Shown: positions 55,825-62,886 of the stretch, piece by piece | Position numbering within the stretch: position 1 is the first letter of the stretch | How the letters are laid out: each line of letters begins with the position of its first letter | NCBI GenBank assembly: GCA_963978265.1 | Contig: CAXBQV010000001.1 | Coordinates: 1-62,886, forward strand | DNA from: JAKALQ01 sp963978265 | Lineage (GTDB): Bacteria > Actinomycetota > Actinomycetes > S36-B12 > UBA5976 | Direction: 5' to 3' | DNA length: 62,886 nucleotides | Notes under the pieces: model-generated | Database searches by the model: none | Told to the model about the DNA's origin: nothing | Seen by the model: the letters and a program-made list of their open reading frames with translations, nothing else | Program-made: the position numbers and the translations under genes

Positions 55825-57207
55825 ATGACCGCAGTTCTCGAACAGGACGCCCAAACAGTGCAGCGAGTGACCGAAGCCGTCGAGCTTCGCAAGAAGCCGA
55901 GCACATTCCGTGCCGACCTCATCCTCACCCTCATCTGCCTCGAGGCCGGCATTGCCATCGGACTCGGCGTCGACGCCCAACCGTGGTCGGATTGGACGAA
56001 CCCCGCCACGATGATCACCGCCGTCTCGCGCGTGGCCGCGATGGCAGGCACCGCGTTCGCGCTCGTGTCGATCCTGCTGTCGTCGCGCATCGCATGGATC
56101 GAAAACCAGATCGGTCAGGACCGGCTCATCAAGTGGCATCGCACCCTCGGCCCGTACAGCCTGTGGCTGATCCTCATGCACGTGCTACTCGTCACCGTCG
56201 GTTACAGCATGATGGACGGCGTCAACGCCTGGTCTGAGTTCTGGAACATCACGCTCACGTTCGAATGGATGGTTCCGGCACTCCTCGGCTTCATCTTCAT
56301 GATGATGATCGGCGTGACGTCGTACCGCCGCGTTCGTGGCAAACTGAAGTACGAGACGTGGTGGACGATCCACCTCTACTCCTACCTGGGTATCGCGCTT
56401 TCCTTCATGCATCAGATCAAGACCGGCACGATGTTCGTCGGTCAGCCGGCGATGACCGCCTGGTGGATCGGCATCTACGTCTTCACATTCGGCGTCATCG
56501 TGTGGTTCCGAGTGCTCGTCCCGGTCTTCGATAACGTCCGCCATCAACTGCGCGTTGAACGCGTGATTGTCGAGAACCACAACACCATCTCCGTGGTGAT
56601 GAAGGGCCGGAAGCTCGAAGCGCTGGCAGCGCGTGGCGGCCAGTACTTCGGATGGCGCTTCCTCACGAAGCGCTATTGGTGGGAGTCGCACCCGTATTCC
56701 CTCAGCGCATCTCCGCGCAACGACCGGCTCCGCATCACCGTGAAGTTCCTCGGCGACCACAGCCGGTGGCTGGCGGACCTCAAGCCGGGAACCCGGGTCT
56801 TCTTCGAAGGTCCGTACGGTGTCTTCCGCGCAGATCAGGCGACGCGCAAACACGTGACGCTCATCGCGGGTGGCGTCGGCATCACACCGATCCGTGCCAT
56901 GCTCGAGGAACTGCCGCAGGACTGCGAACTCACGATCATCTGGCGCGCATCCACCGAGCAGGACCTCATGCTGAAAGATGAAGTCGAGCAGCTCGCGAAG
57001 TGGCACAACGCGAAGATCCACTATCTCGTGGGCTCACGGCTGCACGTGAATCTCGACGTCCGCACGCTTGCGCGCATCGCGCCGAACATCAAGTACTCCG
57101 ACGTCTTCCTGTGCGGGCCAACACCGGTGGTGGAGCAGGCTGTTGCAAGTGCGCTCGCGCTCGGCGTCCCGAAGAACCGCATCCACGACGAAGCGTTTGC
57201 GTACTAA
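55825..57207 (+). CDS. Ferric-reductase-like membrane protein with FAD/NAD(P) domain
   Basis: A 460-residue protein. The N-terminal half has about six helices with paired histidines (WHRTLGPYSLWLILMH; WTIHLYSYLGIALSFMH) expected to hold two b hemes. The C-terminal half is a ferredoxin-reductase module with HPYSLSASP (FAD), IAGGVGITPIRAML (nucleotide) and FLCGPTPVVEQA. It should move electrons from cytosolic NAD(P)H across the membrane. An FMN-binding protein and ApbE follow within 12 bases each, which suggests that the acceptor is flavin bound outside the membrane. Confidence 0.9.
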   Translation: MTAVLEQDAQTVQRVTEAVELRKKPSTFRADLILTLICLEAGIAIGLGVDAQPWSDWTNPATMITAVSRVAAMAGTAFALVSILLSSRIAWIENQIGQDRLIKWHRTLGPYSLWLILMHVLLVTVGYSMMDGVNAWSEFWNITLTFEWMVPALLGFIFMMMIGVTSYRRVRGKLKYETWWTIHLYSYLGIALSFMHQIKTGTMFVGQPAMTAWWIGIYVFTFGVIVWFRVLVPVFDNVRHQLRVERVIVENHNTISVVMKGRKLEALAARGGQYFGWRFLTKRYWWESHPYSLSASPRNDRLRITVKFLGDHSRWLADLKPGTRVFFEGPYGVFRADQATRKHVTLIAGGVGITPIRAMLEELPQDCELTIIWRASTEQDLMLKDEVEQLAKWHNAKIHYLVGSRLHVNLDVRTLARIAPNIKYSDVFLCGPTPVVEQAVASALALGVPKNRIHDEAFAY

Positions 57208-57216
57208 GGGGTCACC

Positions 57217-57885
57217 ATGAAGCGCGCAATCCTCGTCAGCACGAGCACGGTGGTCGGTGTGACGGCAGTGCTGAGTTACAAACCGAACTCGGACACGGCG
57301 AAGACGCTGCTCGACATCACCGGTGCGAACACCACGGCAGCAACCACCGCAACTGCGGTCAACGCTGCCGCGACTGAAACCACTGCGCCGCAACCCGCAG
57401 AGCCGGCCACACCATCAACGACACCAAGCGCAACGACGACACCGAAAGCCACCGCGACACCGAAAGCCACCGCGACTCCGAAGCAGACAACGACGCCCAA
57501 GCCGTCGCCGAGTTCGTCAACGAGCACGAAACCCCAGGCCTCTGCAACCGCGACACCCACTCCGAGCGCCACTGCCACACCCACTCCAACCGCAACCGGC
57601 GGAGCCAACAAGACCATCACCGGTGCACCTGCGAATGCGATCAGTCACGGTCACGACTATGGAACCGTCACCGTCACCGTCACCCTCGTCGATGGGAAAA
57701 TGGCGAAGATCACCGCAACGCAGAACCCGGAAGGTCGCAACTACCCGTACATCCAAGCCGTGCGCCAGTACCTGATCCCCGCCGTCCTCAAGGCACAACA
57801 GGTAAACGTCGGATACGTGCAGGGCGCGACTGGTTCGTCGGAAGCCTTCATCCAGTCACTGCAATCGGCGCTGGACAAGGCCTGA
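57217..57885 (+). CDS. Exported FMN-binding-domain protein with low-complexity linker
   Basis: A 222-residue protein: short hydrophobic N-terminus (ILVSTSTVVGVTAVLSY), a Thr/Pro/Ala-rich linker (about 30-130) made of TPKATA- and ATPTPSA-like repeats, and a C-terminal FMN-binding domain (GTVTVTVTLVDGKMAKI; NYPYIQAVRQYLIP; GATGSSEAFIQSL). GAT contains the Thr normally esterified to FMN by ApbE, whose gene follows immediately. It probably carries electrons at the cell surface. The hydrophobic stretch may be signal or anchor. Confidence 0.85.
   Translation: MKRAILVSTSTVVGVTAVLSYKPNSDTAKTLLDITGANTTAATTATAVNAAATETTAPQPAEPATPSTTPSATTTPKATATPKATATPKQTTTPKPSPSSSTSTKPQASATATPTPSATATPTPTATGGANKTITGAPANAISHGHDYGTVTVTVTLVDGKMAKITATQNPEGRNYPYIQAVRQYLIPAVLKAQQVNVGYVQGATGSSEAFIQSLQSALDKA
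57438..57473 (+). repeat. Two tandem 18-base repeats in the linker
   Basis: The unit GACACCGAAAGCCACCGC occurs twice without a gap, encoding TPKATA twice; a decayed third copy follows. It lies in the surface linker and can change length by slippage. Confidence 0.75.
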
Positions 57886-57886
57886 G

Positions 57887-58654
57887 GTGTACATCCACAA
57901 CGAGCACGTTTGGTCGACGGTCGTCTCCCTTCATATCGACGCCCCGGCCCTCAATGGCCAACAACTCGACGCCGCGCGCAACGACGTCGTGCAGTTCGTG
58001 CACTACGTCGACGATGTCTTCAGCACGTTCAAACCCACTTCACTGGTCTCGCAGTACCGTCGTGGCGAGATCACCGATGCAGAACTCGAAGTGCGCGAAG
58101 ATGCCGCAGCACGAGACCTTGTCGATGTCATCGCACTGTGCCGAAAGGCGCTCATCACGTCGCGTGGTGCGTTCGATCCATGGAAAGCCGACGGTGGTTT
58201 CGACCCCTCGGGCCTCGTGAAGGGTTGGGCTGCGCAACGTGCCTGCGGGCTGTTGAAGCAACACGGCATCACACGCGCATACGTGAACGCCGGCGGAGAC
58301 GTCTACTCGTTCACCGACGGCGAGCCCTGGGTCGGCGGGGTGCAGGATCCGGACGATCGGATGCAGGTCGTGAAGGTCTCGAGCATCGCCGGTGAGGGAG
58401 CGTCGTGCACGTCGGGCACGTACGAGCGCGGCGAGCATCTCATCGATCCGCACGTCGGCGGTCACGCCACAGGCGCACGTTCCGCATCCGTCATCGGTCC
58501 CGATGGTGCGCTCGCAGATGCGTATGCGACGGCGATCTGCGTCGATGGCGAGAAGGCCATCGAGTGGTTCCACGAACTCGGTCCCGAGTGGTCGCTGTTC
58601 CTCATCCCGCACGGCGAACGCGTCGGTTACAGCTACGGAACTGCCTGGGTGTAG
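57887..58654 (+). CDS. apbE: FAD:protein FMN transferase (ApbE family)
   Basis: A 255-residue flavin transferase that links FMN to Thr of FMN-binding proteins. Substrate and metal motifs are GGFDPSGLVKGWAAQ, YVNAGGDVY, CTSGTYERGEHLIDPHVGG and GALADAYATAI. No lipoprotein signal is seen, so it may act in the cytoplasm or lack a usual export route. It begins with GTG one base after the stop of the FMN-binding gene, the likely target. The end overlaps the convergent sipW by 22 bases. Confidence 0.9.
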   Translation: MYIHNEHVWSTVVSLHIDAPALNGQQLDAARNDVVQFVHYVDDVFSTFKPTSLVSQYRRGEITDAELEVREDAAARDLVDVIALCRKALITSRGAFDPWKADGGFDPSGLVKGWAAQRACGLLKQHGITRAYVNAGGDVYSFTDGEPWVGGVQDPDDRMQVVKVSSIAGEGASCTSGTYERGEHLIDPHVGGHATGARSASVIGPDGALADAYATAICVDGEKAIEWFHELGPEWSLFLIPHGERVGYSYGTAWV

Positions 58655-59130
58655 AGCACCTTCGGGAATGCCCAGTGCATTCCGAACAGTGCCAACATCA
58701 GCACCGCGCACACGAGCAGTCGTCCGATCGCCGTCGAAAGCCACAGCAGTGGCCAACCCGCATTTCGCACCACACCCTGCACTTTCCCGACGACGTCCTT
58801 CGCCGTGATCGTCCACGGATCACGGCTCGGATTCGCGTCGCCGCGGGTTTCGTAGGTACCCGGCTGCCTGCCGTAGCCGTCGATCCGGTGTGTGACGAGT
58901 TGATCGAATTTTCGGAACGTGACGGCGTCGCCGACTGCGAGATCTCCATGCGCTGTCGTGACCACCAGATCGCCACGCTGCATCAGTGGCGCCATCGAAT
59001 CAGAGACAACCGCAAACGATGCGGCGTTGCCCGCGTGCAGTACCGCGAATGCAAGGAGCAGTGAGACGCTCGCACTCCCGATAGCCGTGGCGATCGCCGC
59101 GACCAGGATCTGGAACAGCTGCTTCATCAT
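58633..59130 (-). CDS. Signal peptidase I, SipW (ER-type)
   Basis: A 165-residue membrane peptidase. An N-terminal helix (ILVAAIATAIGSASVSLLLAF) precedes the catalytic Ser in VVSDSMAPLM, GDLVVT, and THRIDGY, where His replaces the general-base Lys of ordinary signal peptidase I, the hallmark of SipW. The C-terminus has a second helix (LLVCAVLMLALFGMHWAF). SipW enzymes process TasA/camelysin-type surface proteins, and such a gene follows. Two start ATGs lie in tandem at 59125-59130 after GGAGAG. Confidence 0.9.
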   Translation of the reverse strand: MMKQLFQILVAAIATAIGSASVSLLLAFAVLHAGNAASFAVVSDSMAPLMQRGDLVVTTAHGDLAVGDAVTFRKFDQLVTHRIDGYGRQPGTYETRGDANPSRDPWTITAKDVVGKVQGVVRNAGWPLLWLSTAIGRLLVCAVLMLALFGMHWAFPKVLYTQAVP

Positions 59131-59184
59131 CTCTCCACGGAATGAGGTGGGAGCGGGACCGTCCCGCTCCCACCTCCGGCTCAA

Positions 59185-59724
59185 CTACTGACCGGCGATC
59201 GACGAGGCGTCGGCCGTGAGATCGAAGTTGAGGGTCGCACCCATGTACGGGTTGTCATCCACCAACGCTTCATCCGGCCACGTCACCTTCAGCGTGTAGA
59301 TGGTCGAGGCGTTCGCCGGGAGATTCGCGAGGGTGAAATCCAGATCGGCGATCTTGCCCGCGAACAGCACCGTGTTCTCGGAGTCGCTGAAGTACAACGG
59401 CGTCTCCCGGGGCTTCGACGTGCCCTGGGCGCAGGCCACGCCGGCGGTCGCCGTGTTGAACTGGCCTTTCACCGCGATCGTGACCTTGTTGCCATCCAGT
59501 TTCGGGGCGAGCGTTTTTTCAACGTAAGTGAGCAAACGTTCCGCGTATTTCGCCGCCGCTTCTTCGCCGTAAGTGGCGACAAGCTCGGCAAAAGCCGCGA
59601 ACAGGCAGGTTTGCGCCATGCAATCTGGGTCCACGCCGTCGAGCTTTGCTTCCGCCCAGGCCTCGTTGAGGTAACTGAGCGCCGCCATTTTCTGGTCGCG
59701 CTCGGAAACCGGCTCGTTGTTCAT
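59185..59724 (-). CDS. Chimeric frame: alphaproteobacterial N-terminus on a SipW-substrate C-terminus
   Basis: A 179-residue frame of two unrelated halves. About residues 1-62 (MNNEPVSERDQKMAALSYLN... FAAFAELVATYGEEAAAKYAERL) resemble a small Rhizobiales cytosolic protein. From about residue 65-75 to the end (FNTATAGVACAQGT; TPLYFSDSENTVLF; YTLKVTWPDE; GATLNFDLTADASS) it is a TasA/camelysin-like domain of the sort cut by SipW, whose gene follows 54 bases later. No signal peptide is left, so the protein could not reach SipW. This is best read as the truncated substrate gene joined to foreign sequence at 59490-59545. Confidence 0.75.
   Translation of the reverse strand: MNNEPVSERDQKMAALSYLNEAWAEAKLDGVDPDCMAQTCLFAAFAELVATYGEEAAAKYAERLLTYVEKTLAPKLDGNKVTIAVKGQFNTATAGVACAQGTSKPRETPLYFSDSENTVLFAGKIADLDFTLANLPANASTIYTLKVTWPDEALVDDNPYMGATLNFDLTADASSIAGQ
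59490..59545. other. Putative chimeric junction between actinobacterial and alphaproteobacterial sequence
   Basis: Left of this interval genes are actinobacterial; right of it they are Rhizobiales-like. The change happens within a reading frame. There is no repeat, tRNA or integrase at the point, which favours an assembly misjoin over gene transfer. Confidence 0.65.
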
Positions 59725-59853
59725 CAATCCGGGTGTCACAGGATTAAGCTCGAAAATTAGGCGGACGCGCGCCCCCGCTGCCGATCGGTGTAACGTTAGC
59801 ATGGCATCTCGTCACGCCTAGGGCAGACCGTTAGGGAAGGTTAATCGCGCCGG

Positions 59854-60237
59854 CTAGTTCGAATAGCGGGCGGTGATCTCCCGGGAAATCTTTGCGCCTT
59901 CATCGAGATAACGGCGGATGACCAGATCGGCTGCGGGTGTGCAGGTGCGATAGGTCTGCTGGAACCCGCGGTAGCCGCGGTTGTAGCTGGCGATCAGCTT
60001 GTTGCGGCGATCGCCGGGCGGGGCCTCGGCATCGATCAGGGCCTGCATCTCGTTGCGCCATTTCTGGCCGTCGTTGGCATTGCAGACTCCACGCAGATAA
60101 TGGAGCGCCCCCAGGATTTCGGCCAGCCGCTGCAGGTCGCCGTCGTAAGGCGCCGACCCGACCTGCGCATGCGCCATTGGCGCCGCCATCATGAGCGCCG
60201 CGATTGCAAAGGTGGTGTCCACGAAACGCCGGAACAT
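59854..60237 (-). CDS. TIGR02301-family exported protein
   Basis: A 127-residue protein with a signal peptide (MFRRFVDTTFAIAALMMAA ending MAHAQ). The mature part reads LAEILGALHYLRGVC, GQKWRNEMQALIDAEAPPGDRR, GYRGFQQTYRTCTPAADLVIRRYLDEG. This is a small conserved family I know from Rhizobiales (TIGR02301), function unknown. It is the strongest sign that this end is alphaproteobacterial. A 12-codon longer start is possible. Confidence 0.85.
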   Translation of the reverse strand: MFRRFVDTTFAIAALMMAAPMAHAQVGSAPYDGDLQRLAEILGALHYLRGVCNANDGQKWRNEMQALIDAEAPPGDRRNKLIASYNRGYRGFQQTYRTCTPAADLVIRRYLDEGAKISREITARYSN

Positions 60238-60301
60238 CGCGGCAGATATGCCTGCCGGCAAAGCAGGGCGCAAGCCGCGGAAAAGGCTGTGGTTGACGGG
60301 C

Positions 60302-60748
60302 TTAGCCGGCGGTTTTGAGGAGGGCGAAGGCCGCCGCCACGATCGGGGCGAGCCCCTCCGTGGTCTTATAGTCGGCGAGCTCCGCGAACTCGACCCAGCG
60401 GGCGTCGGCCAGTTCCTCGTTGAGTTGCGGTTCGCCCGCGATCCAGCGCGAGGCGAAGCACATGATGACGAAATGGCGCTCGGCGCGGCCCGCGGCGTCG
60501 CGGACCATCACCTCGCGATGACCGGCAAGCGCCACCGGCTCGATTCTCATGCGGGTCTCTTCGTCGATCTCGCGGATCAGCGCATCGCTCAGCGTCTCGC
60601 CGGCCTCGACCACGCCGCCTGGCATGGTCCAGACGCCGTTCGCGGGCCCCCGCGCTCGCTGGGTCAGGAGTACGCGCCCGTCACGGATGATGGCGGCACT
60701 CACCGCCAAAATCGGGCGGTCAGGATAGGCGCGGGGATCGGTGGTCAC
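60302..60748 (-). CDS. NUDIX hydrolase
   Basis: A 148-residue protein with the Nudix box GGVVEAGETLSDALIREIDEE, with REIDEE supplying the metal-binding glutamates. It begins ILAVSAAIIRDGRVLLTQRARGP, as in NUDIX pyrophosphohydrolases of nucleoside diphosphate derivatives. Substrate unknown. Overlaps the following gene by four bases at its start. Confidence 0.9.
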   Translation of the reverse strand: MTTDPRAYPDRPILAVSAAIIRDGRVLLTQRARGPANGVWTMPGGVVEAGETLSDALIREIDEETRMRIEPVALAGHREVMVRDAAGRAERHFVIMCFASRWIAGEPQLNEELADARWVEFAELADYKTTEGLAPIVAAAFALLKTAG

Positions 60749-61260
60749 TGGCTGAAGATCTCATCAATGGCGGACTGCGTGTCCGCGCCGATCGGCGCGG
60801 TCGCGGTACCATTGATGACTGCTGCCATCCTCGCGATCAAGGGCTTCAGCCAGTCCGCCGCGCGAAGCGCCAACACGGCGGCGGTATCCGGCGTCGCCAT
60901 GTTCCGGAGAACCACGTCGCGGGTCTTAGACAGCACGGCATTCAGCGTCTGGGCCACACTGTCGAGCGCCTCGCGCGCCACGCAATCTGCGTTGTCGTAC
61001 GCAGCGATGATGGCGTCGCGATGCGACAGGTTCGATTGTGTGTAGTGTTCCCGATAGGTCTTCGGACGCCAGGCTTCGAGGTCCGGGATGCACTCCGGCA
61101 TCATGGTGATCATCTCGAGCACCATGATCGCTTCATTGAAGTGGTTGAGGTAATCGGTGGTCAGGCCGGTCGCGGAATTAATGTTGGGGATCGTTGCACA
61201 TGCGACATCAACGGATGCCTCCGGCGCGGCACTATCGGGCGCTCGGACGGCAGCGGACAT
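60745..61260 (-). CDS. Hypothetical protein, alphaproteobacterial type
   Basis: A 171-residue mostly helical protein (LTTDYLNHFNEAIMVLEMI; REHYTQSNLSHRDAIIAAYD; LRAADWLKPLIARMAAVINGT). I recall similar uncharacterised proteins in Rhizobiales but cannot name a function. No signal peptide or membrane helix is seen. It overlaps the NUDIX start by four bases, so the two are coupled. The start may be internal. Confidence 0.7.
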   Translation of the reverse strand: MSAAVRAPDSAAPEASVDVACATIPNINSATGLTTDYLNHFNEAIMVLEMITMMPECIPDLEAWRPKTYREHYTQSNLSHRDAIIAAYDNADCVAREALDSVAQTLNAVLSKTRDVVLRNMATPDTAAVLALRAADWLKPLIARMAAVINGTATAPIGADTQSAIDEIFSQ

Positions 61261-61363
61261 TCGTGGAGATCCCCGGGGCTGGAACCCGCAGTCTTGCCCG
61301 GGACGGTTAACGGGCCCCTAATCGGGCGTCGGGCAAAGCGCGCCGCAACCTGGGATGTGGACG

Positions 61364-62164
61364 ATGTGCGGACGCTACCTGATCACCAGCACTCCGGATG
61401 CCATACGGCAGTTGTTCCGCTACCCAGAGCAGCCGAACTTCCCGCCGCGCTACAACGTCGCCCCGACCCAGCCCGTGCCGATCGTCCGGATGGCCGATCG
61501 CGGGCGGCAGTTCGTGCTGGTGCGCTGGGGACTGATTCCGTCCTGGGTGAAGGACCCCAAGACCTTCACGCTTCTCATCAACGCGCGCGGTGAGTCCGTC
61601 AACGAGAAGCCGGCATTCAAGAATGCCATGAAGCGACGTCGCTGCCTGTTTCCCGCCGACGGCTTCTACGAATGGAAGTCCGAAGGCGGACGCAAACGTC
61701 CGTTCGTCGCTCGCCCGAAGCAATGGGAGCCGATGGCGTTTGCCGGCTTGTGGGAAACCTGGACCGGACCGAACGGCGAGGAAGTGGAAACCGCCGCGCT
61801 TATCACCACGGATGCCAACAAGGAGATGGCCGCTGTCCATCACCGCGCGCCGGTGATTGTGCCGCCCGAGCAATTCGATTTCTGGCTCGACTGCGTGAAC
61901 GTCAACGAGAAAGAGGCAGCGACGCTCCTCAAGGCCGCGCCAGACGGCACGATGGACGTGTATGAGATATCGACCGCGGTCAATCGTGTCGCCAACGACT
62001 CCCCCGAACTGCTGGTGCCTTACACTGCGCCCGCCGAGTCTGAGCACCGGAGCGCACAGCACGACACCGCCAGTGACGAACGTTTGGGTCGCGTCCAGTC
62101 TGCCGCCCGGCCTGCGCGCAAACGGCAACCGATGGCCGACAGTGGGCAGGGCTCGTTGTTCTGA
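61364..62164 (+). CDS. SOS-response-associated peptidase (SRAP/YedK/HMCES)
   Basis: A 266-residue SRAP protein that crosslinks to abasic sites in single-stranded DNA. The start at 61364 gives MCGRYLI with the catalytic Cys2, which must be N-terminal after Met removal; three codons more upstream (MWT) would block it. YNVAPTQPVPIVR, RWGLIPSWVKDP, INARGESVNEKPAFKNA, CLFPADGFYEW and HHRAPVI are present. The long C-terminal tail (about 225-266) is basic and disordered. Sequence type is Rhizobiales-like. Confidence 0.95.
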   Translation: MCGRYLITSTPDAIRQLFRYPEQPNFPPRYNVAPTQPVPIVRMADRGRQFVLVRWGLIPSWVKDPKTFTLLINARGESVNEKPAFKNAMKRRRCLFPADGFYEWKSEGGRKRPFVARPKQWEPMAFAGLWETWTGPNGEEVETAALITTDANKEMAAVHHRAPVIVPPEQFDFWLDCVNVNEKEAATLLKAAPDGTMDVYEISTAVNRVANDSPELLVPYTAPAESEHRSAQHDTASDERLGRVQSAARPARKRQPMADSGQGSLF

Positions 62165-62251
62165 CCGCAGAACCATTTGATCTGGATCAATTCTGCACCC
62201 CACCGGGTTAGTAGCCTCCGCAACCAACAAGGTTTTCTGGGGAGCGCTGCA

Positions 62252-62886
62252 ATGTCGGTCGTGAACGTCAAGGATTTGGCCTACGTCCGGCTGCAATCGC
62301 CGGATCTCGATCAGGCCGAAGAGTTTCTCAAGAATTTGGGATTGGCGCGTTCGGAGCGAACAGCAGACCGCCTCTATATGCGCGGGACCGATCCGAGCCA
62401 TCACCTTCATGTCACTCACCTCGGTCCGCCCAAGTATCTCGGTCTCGGTTTCTGGGTGGACGATGAGGACGACCTGAAAGCACTCGCACAGGTTTCCGGA
62501 GCCTCGGCCGTCGAGAATATCGAAGAGCCGGGTGGCGGCCGCCGCGTTCGCTTCACCGATCCGCACGGCTACCAGATCGAGGCGGTCCACGGCATCGCCG
62601 AACTGCCGAAGCTGCCGGTCCGCCGCAACGTGCTGAATTGGGGCGATGAGAAGGAGCGCCGGGCGGGCGAATTGATGCGCCTCGATGCCGGTCCGTCGCA
62701 GGTCAAGCGCATCGCGCATGCGCTGCTGATGACGCCGAAGCTGCGCGAAACGATCCAGTGGTACCAGAACCTGTTCGGCTTCGTGCCCTCGGACGAGATC
62801 TACGCCGGCAGCAAGGATCACGTGATCGCGACCTTCAACCGCTGCAACCGCGGCGAGGACTACGTCGATCATCACACCTTCGTCTG
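62252..62886 (+). CDS. VOC-family extradiol dioxygenase-like protein, cut by window end
   Basis: At least 211 residues of a two-domain vicinal-oxygen-chelate protein. It starts VVNVKDLAYVRLQSPDLDQAEEFLKNLGL, has HLHVTHLGPPKYLGLGFWV and RVRFTDPHGYQIEAVH in the first domain, then a second domain opening at RIAHALLMTPKLRETIQWY; it ends at YVDHHTFV, a likely metal-ligand region. Related to catechol 2,3-dioxygenases and glyoxalases. The frame is open at the right edge. Confidence 0.88.
   Translation, partial: MSVVNVKDLAYVRLQSPDLDQAEEFLKNLGLARSERTADRLYMRGTDPSHHLHVTHLGPPKYLGLGFWVDDEDDLKALAQVSGASAVENIEEPGGGRRVRFTDPHGYQIEAVHGIAELPKLPVRRNVLNWGDEKERRAGELMRLDAGPSQVKRIAHALLMTPKLRETIQWYQNLFGFVPSDEIYAGSKDHVIATFNRCNRGEDYVDHHTFV

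Noticed and set aside
57420..57600. Repeat region considered as a CRISPR-like array
   Set aside because: Units are 18 bases, without spacers, and encode in-frame TPKATA repeats of a protein linker.
61307..62875. A 522-codon minus-strand open frame at the right end
   Set aside because: Antisense to the SRAP and VOC genes, both of which have full family motifs on the plus strand.
59500..62886. Right end considered as a genomic island acquired by an actinobacterium
   Set aside because: No integrase, tRNA target, direct repeats or cargo-type genes; ordinary alphaproteobacterial housekeeping genes and a mid-gene break favour a misjoin.

Overview
The first ~59.5 kb look like one actinobacterial (Actinomycetota) chromosome segment of high GC. 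Lineage markers are an HspR-type heat-shock operon with a HAIR operator, BldC, DUF3073, DUF501, DUF3817, DUF4031, DUF4307, DUF6350 and an Fe-S-type PurF. The housekeeping flavour and compact gene spacing (many TGATG, ATGA and GTGA stop/start overlaps) suggest a small streamlined actinobacterium, perhaps Acidimicrobiia; this assignment is inference. Both ends look wrongly joined. At ~77-80 a clpB reading frame switches abruptly to an out-of-frame nuoJ fragment. At ~59.49-59.55 kb an actinobacterial SipW-substrate gene is fused in frame to a gene of alphaproteobacterial (Rhizobiales-like) type, and everything to the right (TIGR02301 protein, NUDIX, SRAP, VOC protein) has that character.

Layout. 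0-5.6 kb: heat-shock operon dnaK-grpE-dnaJ-hspR-clpB (minus strand). 5.6-6.4 kb: tRNA-Phe, bldC, DUF3073. 6.4-24 kb: de novo purine genes purA, purD, purB, purC, (galE), purS, purQ, purL, purF, purM, with a polyamine-type ABC transporter operon (potA-potD-potB-potC) set between purL and purF. 24-31 kb: class II aldolase, MFS and DedA proteins, folD, a YdcZ-type transporter, purH, purN. 31-36 kb: DUF6350, sucCD and a divergent ACT-malic enzyme. 36-43.9 kb: secreted cell-wall hydrolases behind a CRP-like box, a PIN-PhoH protein, uppS, transporters and an MMPL protein. 43.9-45.5 kb: CoA-disulfide reductase-rhodanese under a perfect CsoR/CstR-type operator. 45.6-53.9 kb: SURF1 group, greA, Bax inhibitor-1, a PAS protein, ppx, DUF501, ftsB, eno, glutaredoxin. 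54-59 kb: EamA, the CstR-like repressor, ppa, a membrane reductase / FMN-binding protein / ApbE cassette, and SipW with the remains of its substrate.

Functional themes. Purine synthesis covers purA,B,C,D,F,H,L,M,N,Q,S; purE, purK and the gua genes are outside. folD supplies one-carbon units for PurN and PurH. The CstR-like repressor (54.9 kb) and two matching operators (55.16 and 43.89 kb) form a small candidate persulfide-response regulon. The 55.8-58.7 kb cassette resembles flavin-based trans-membrane electron transfer. One pot permease gene carries an in-frame TGA near its start, and the Bax inhibitor-1 gene has a structured leader that could cover its ribosome binding site. I found no CRISPR array, insertion sequence, phage region or clearly unprecedented gene system. 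No gene-free stretch exceeds 300 bases.
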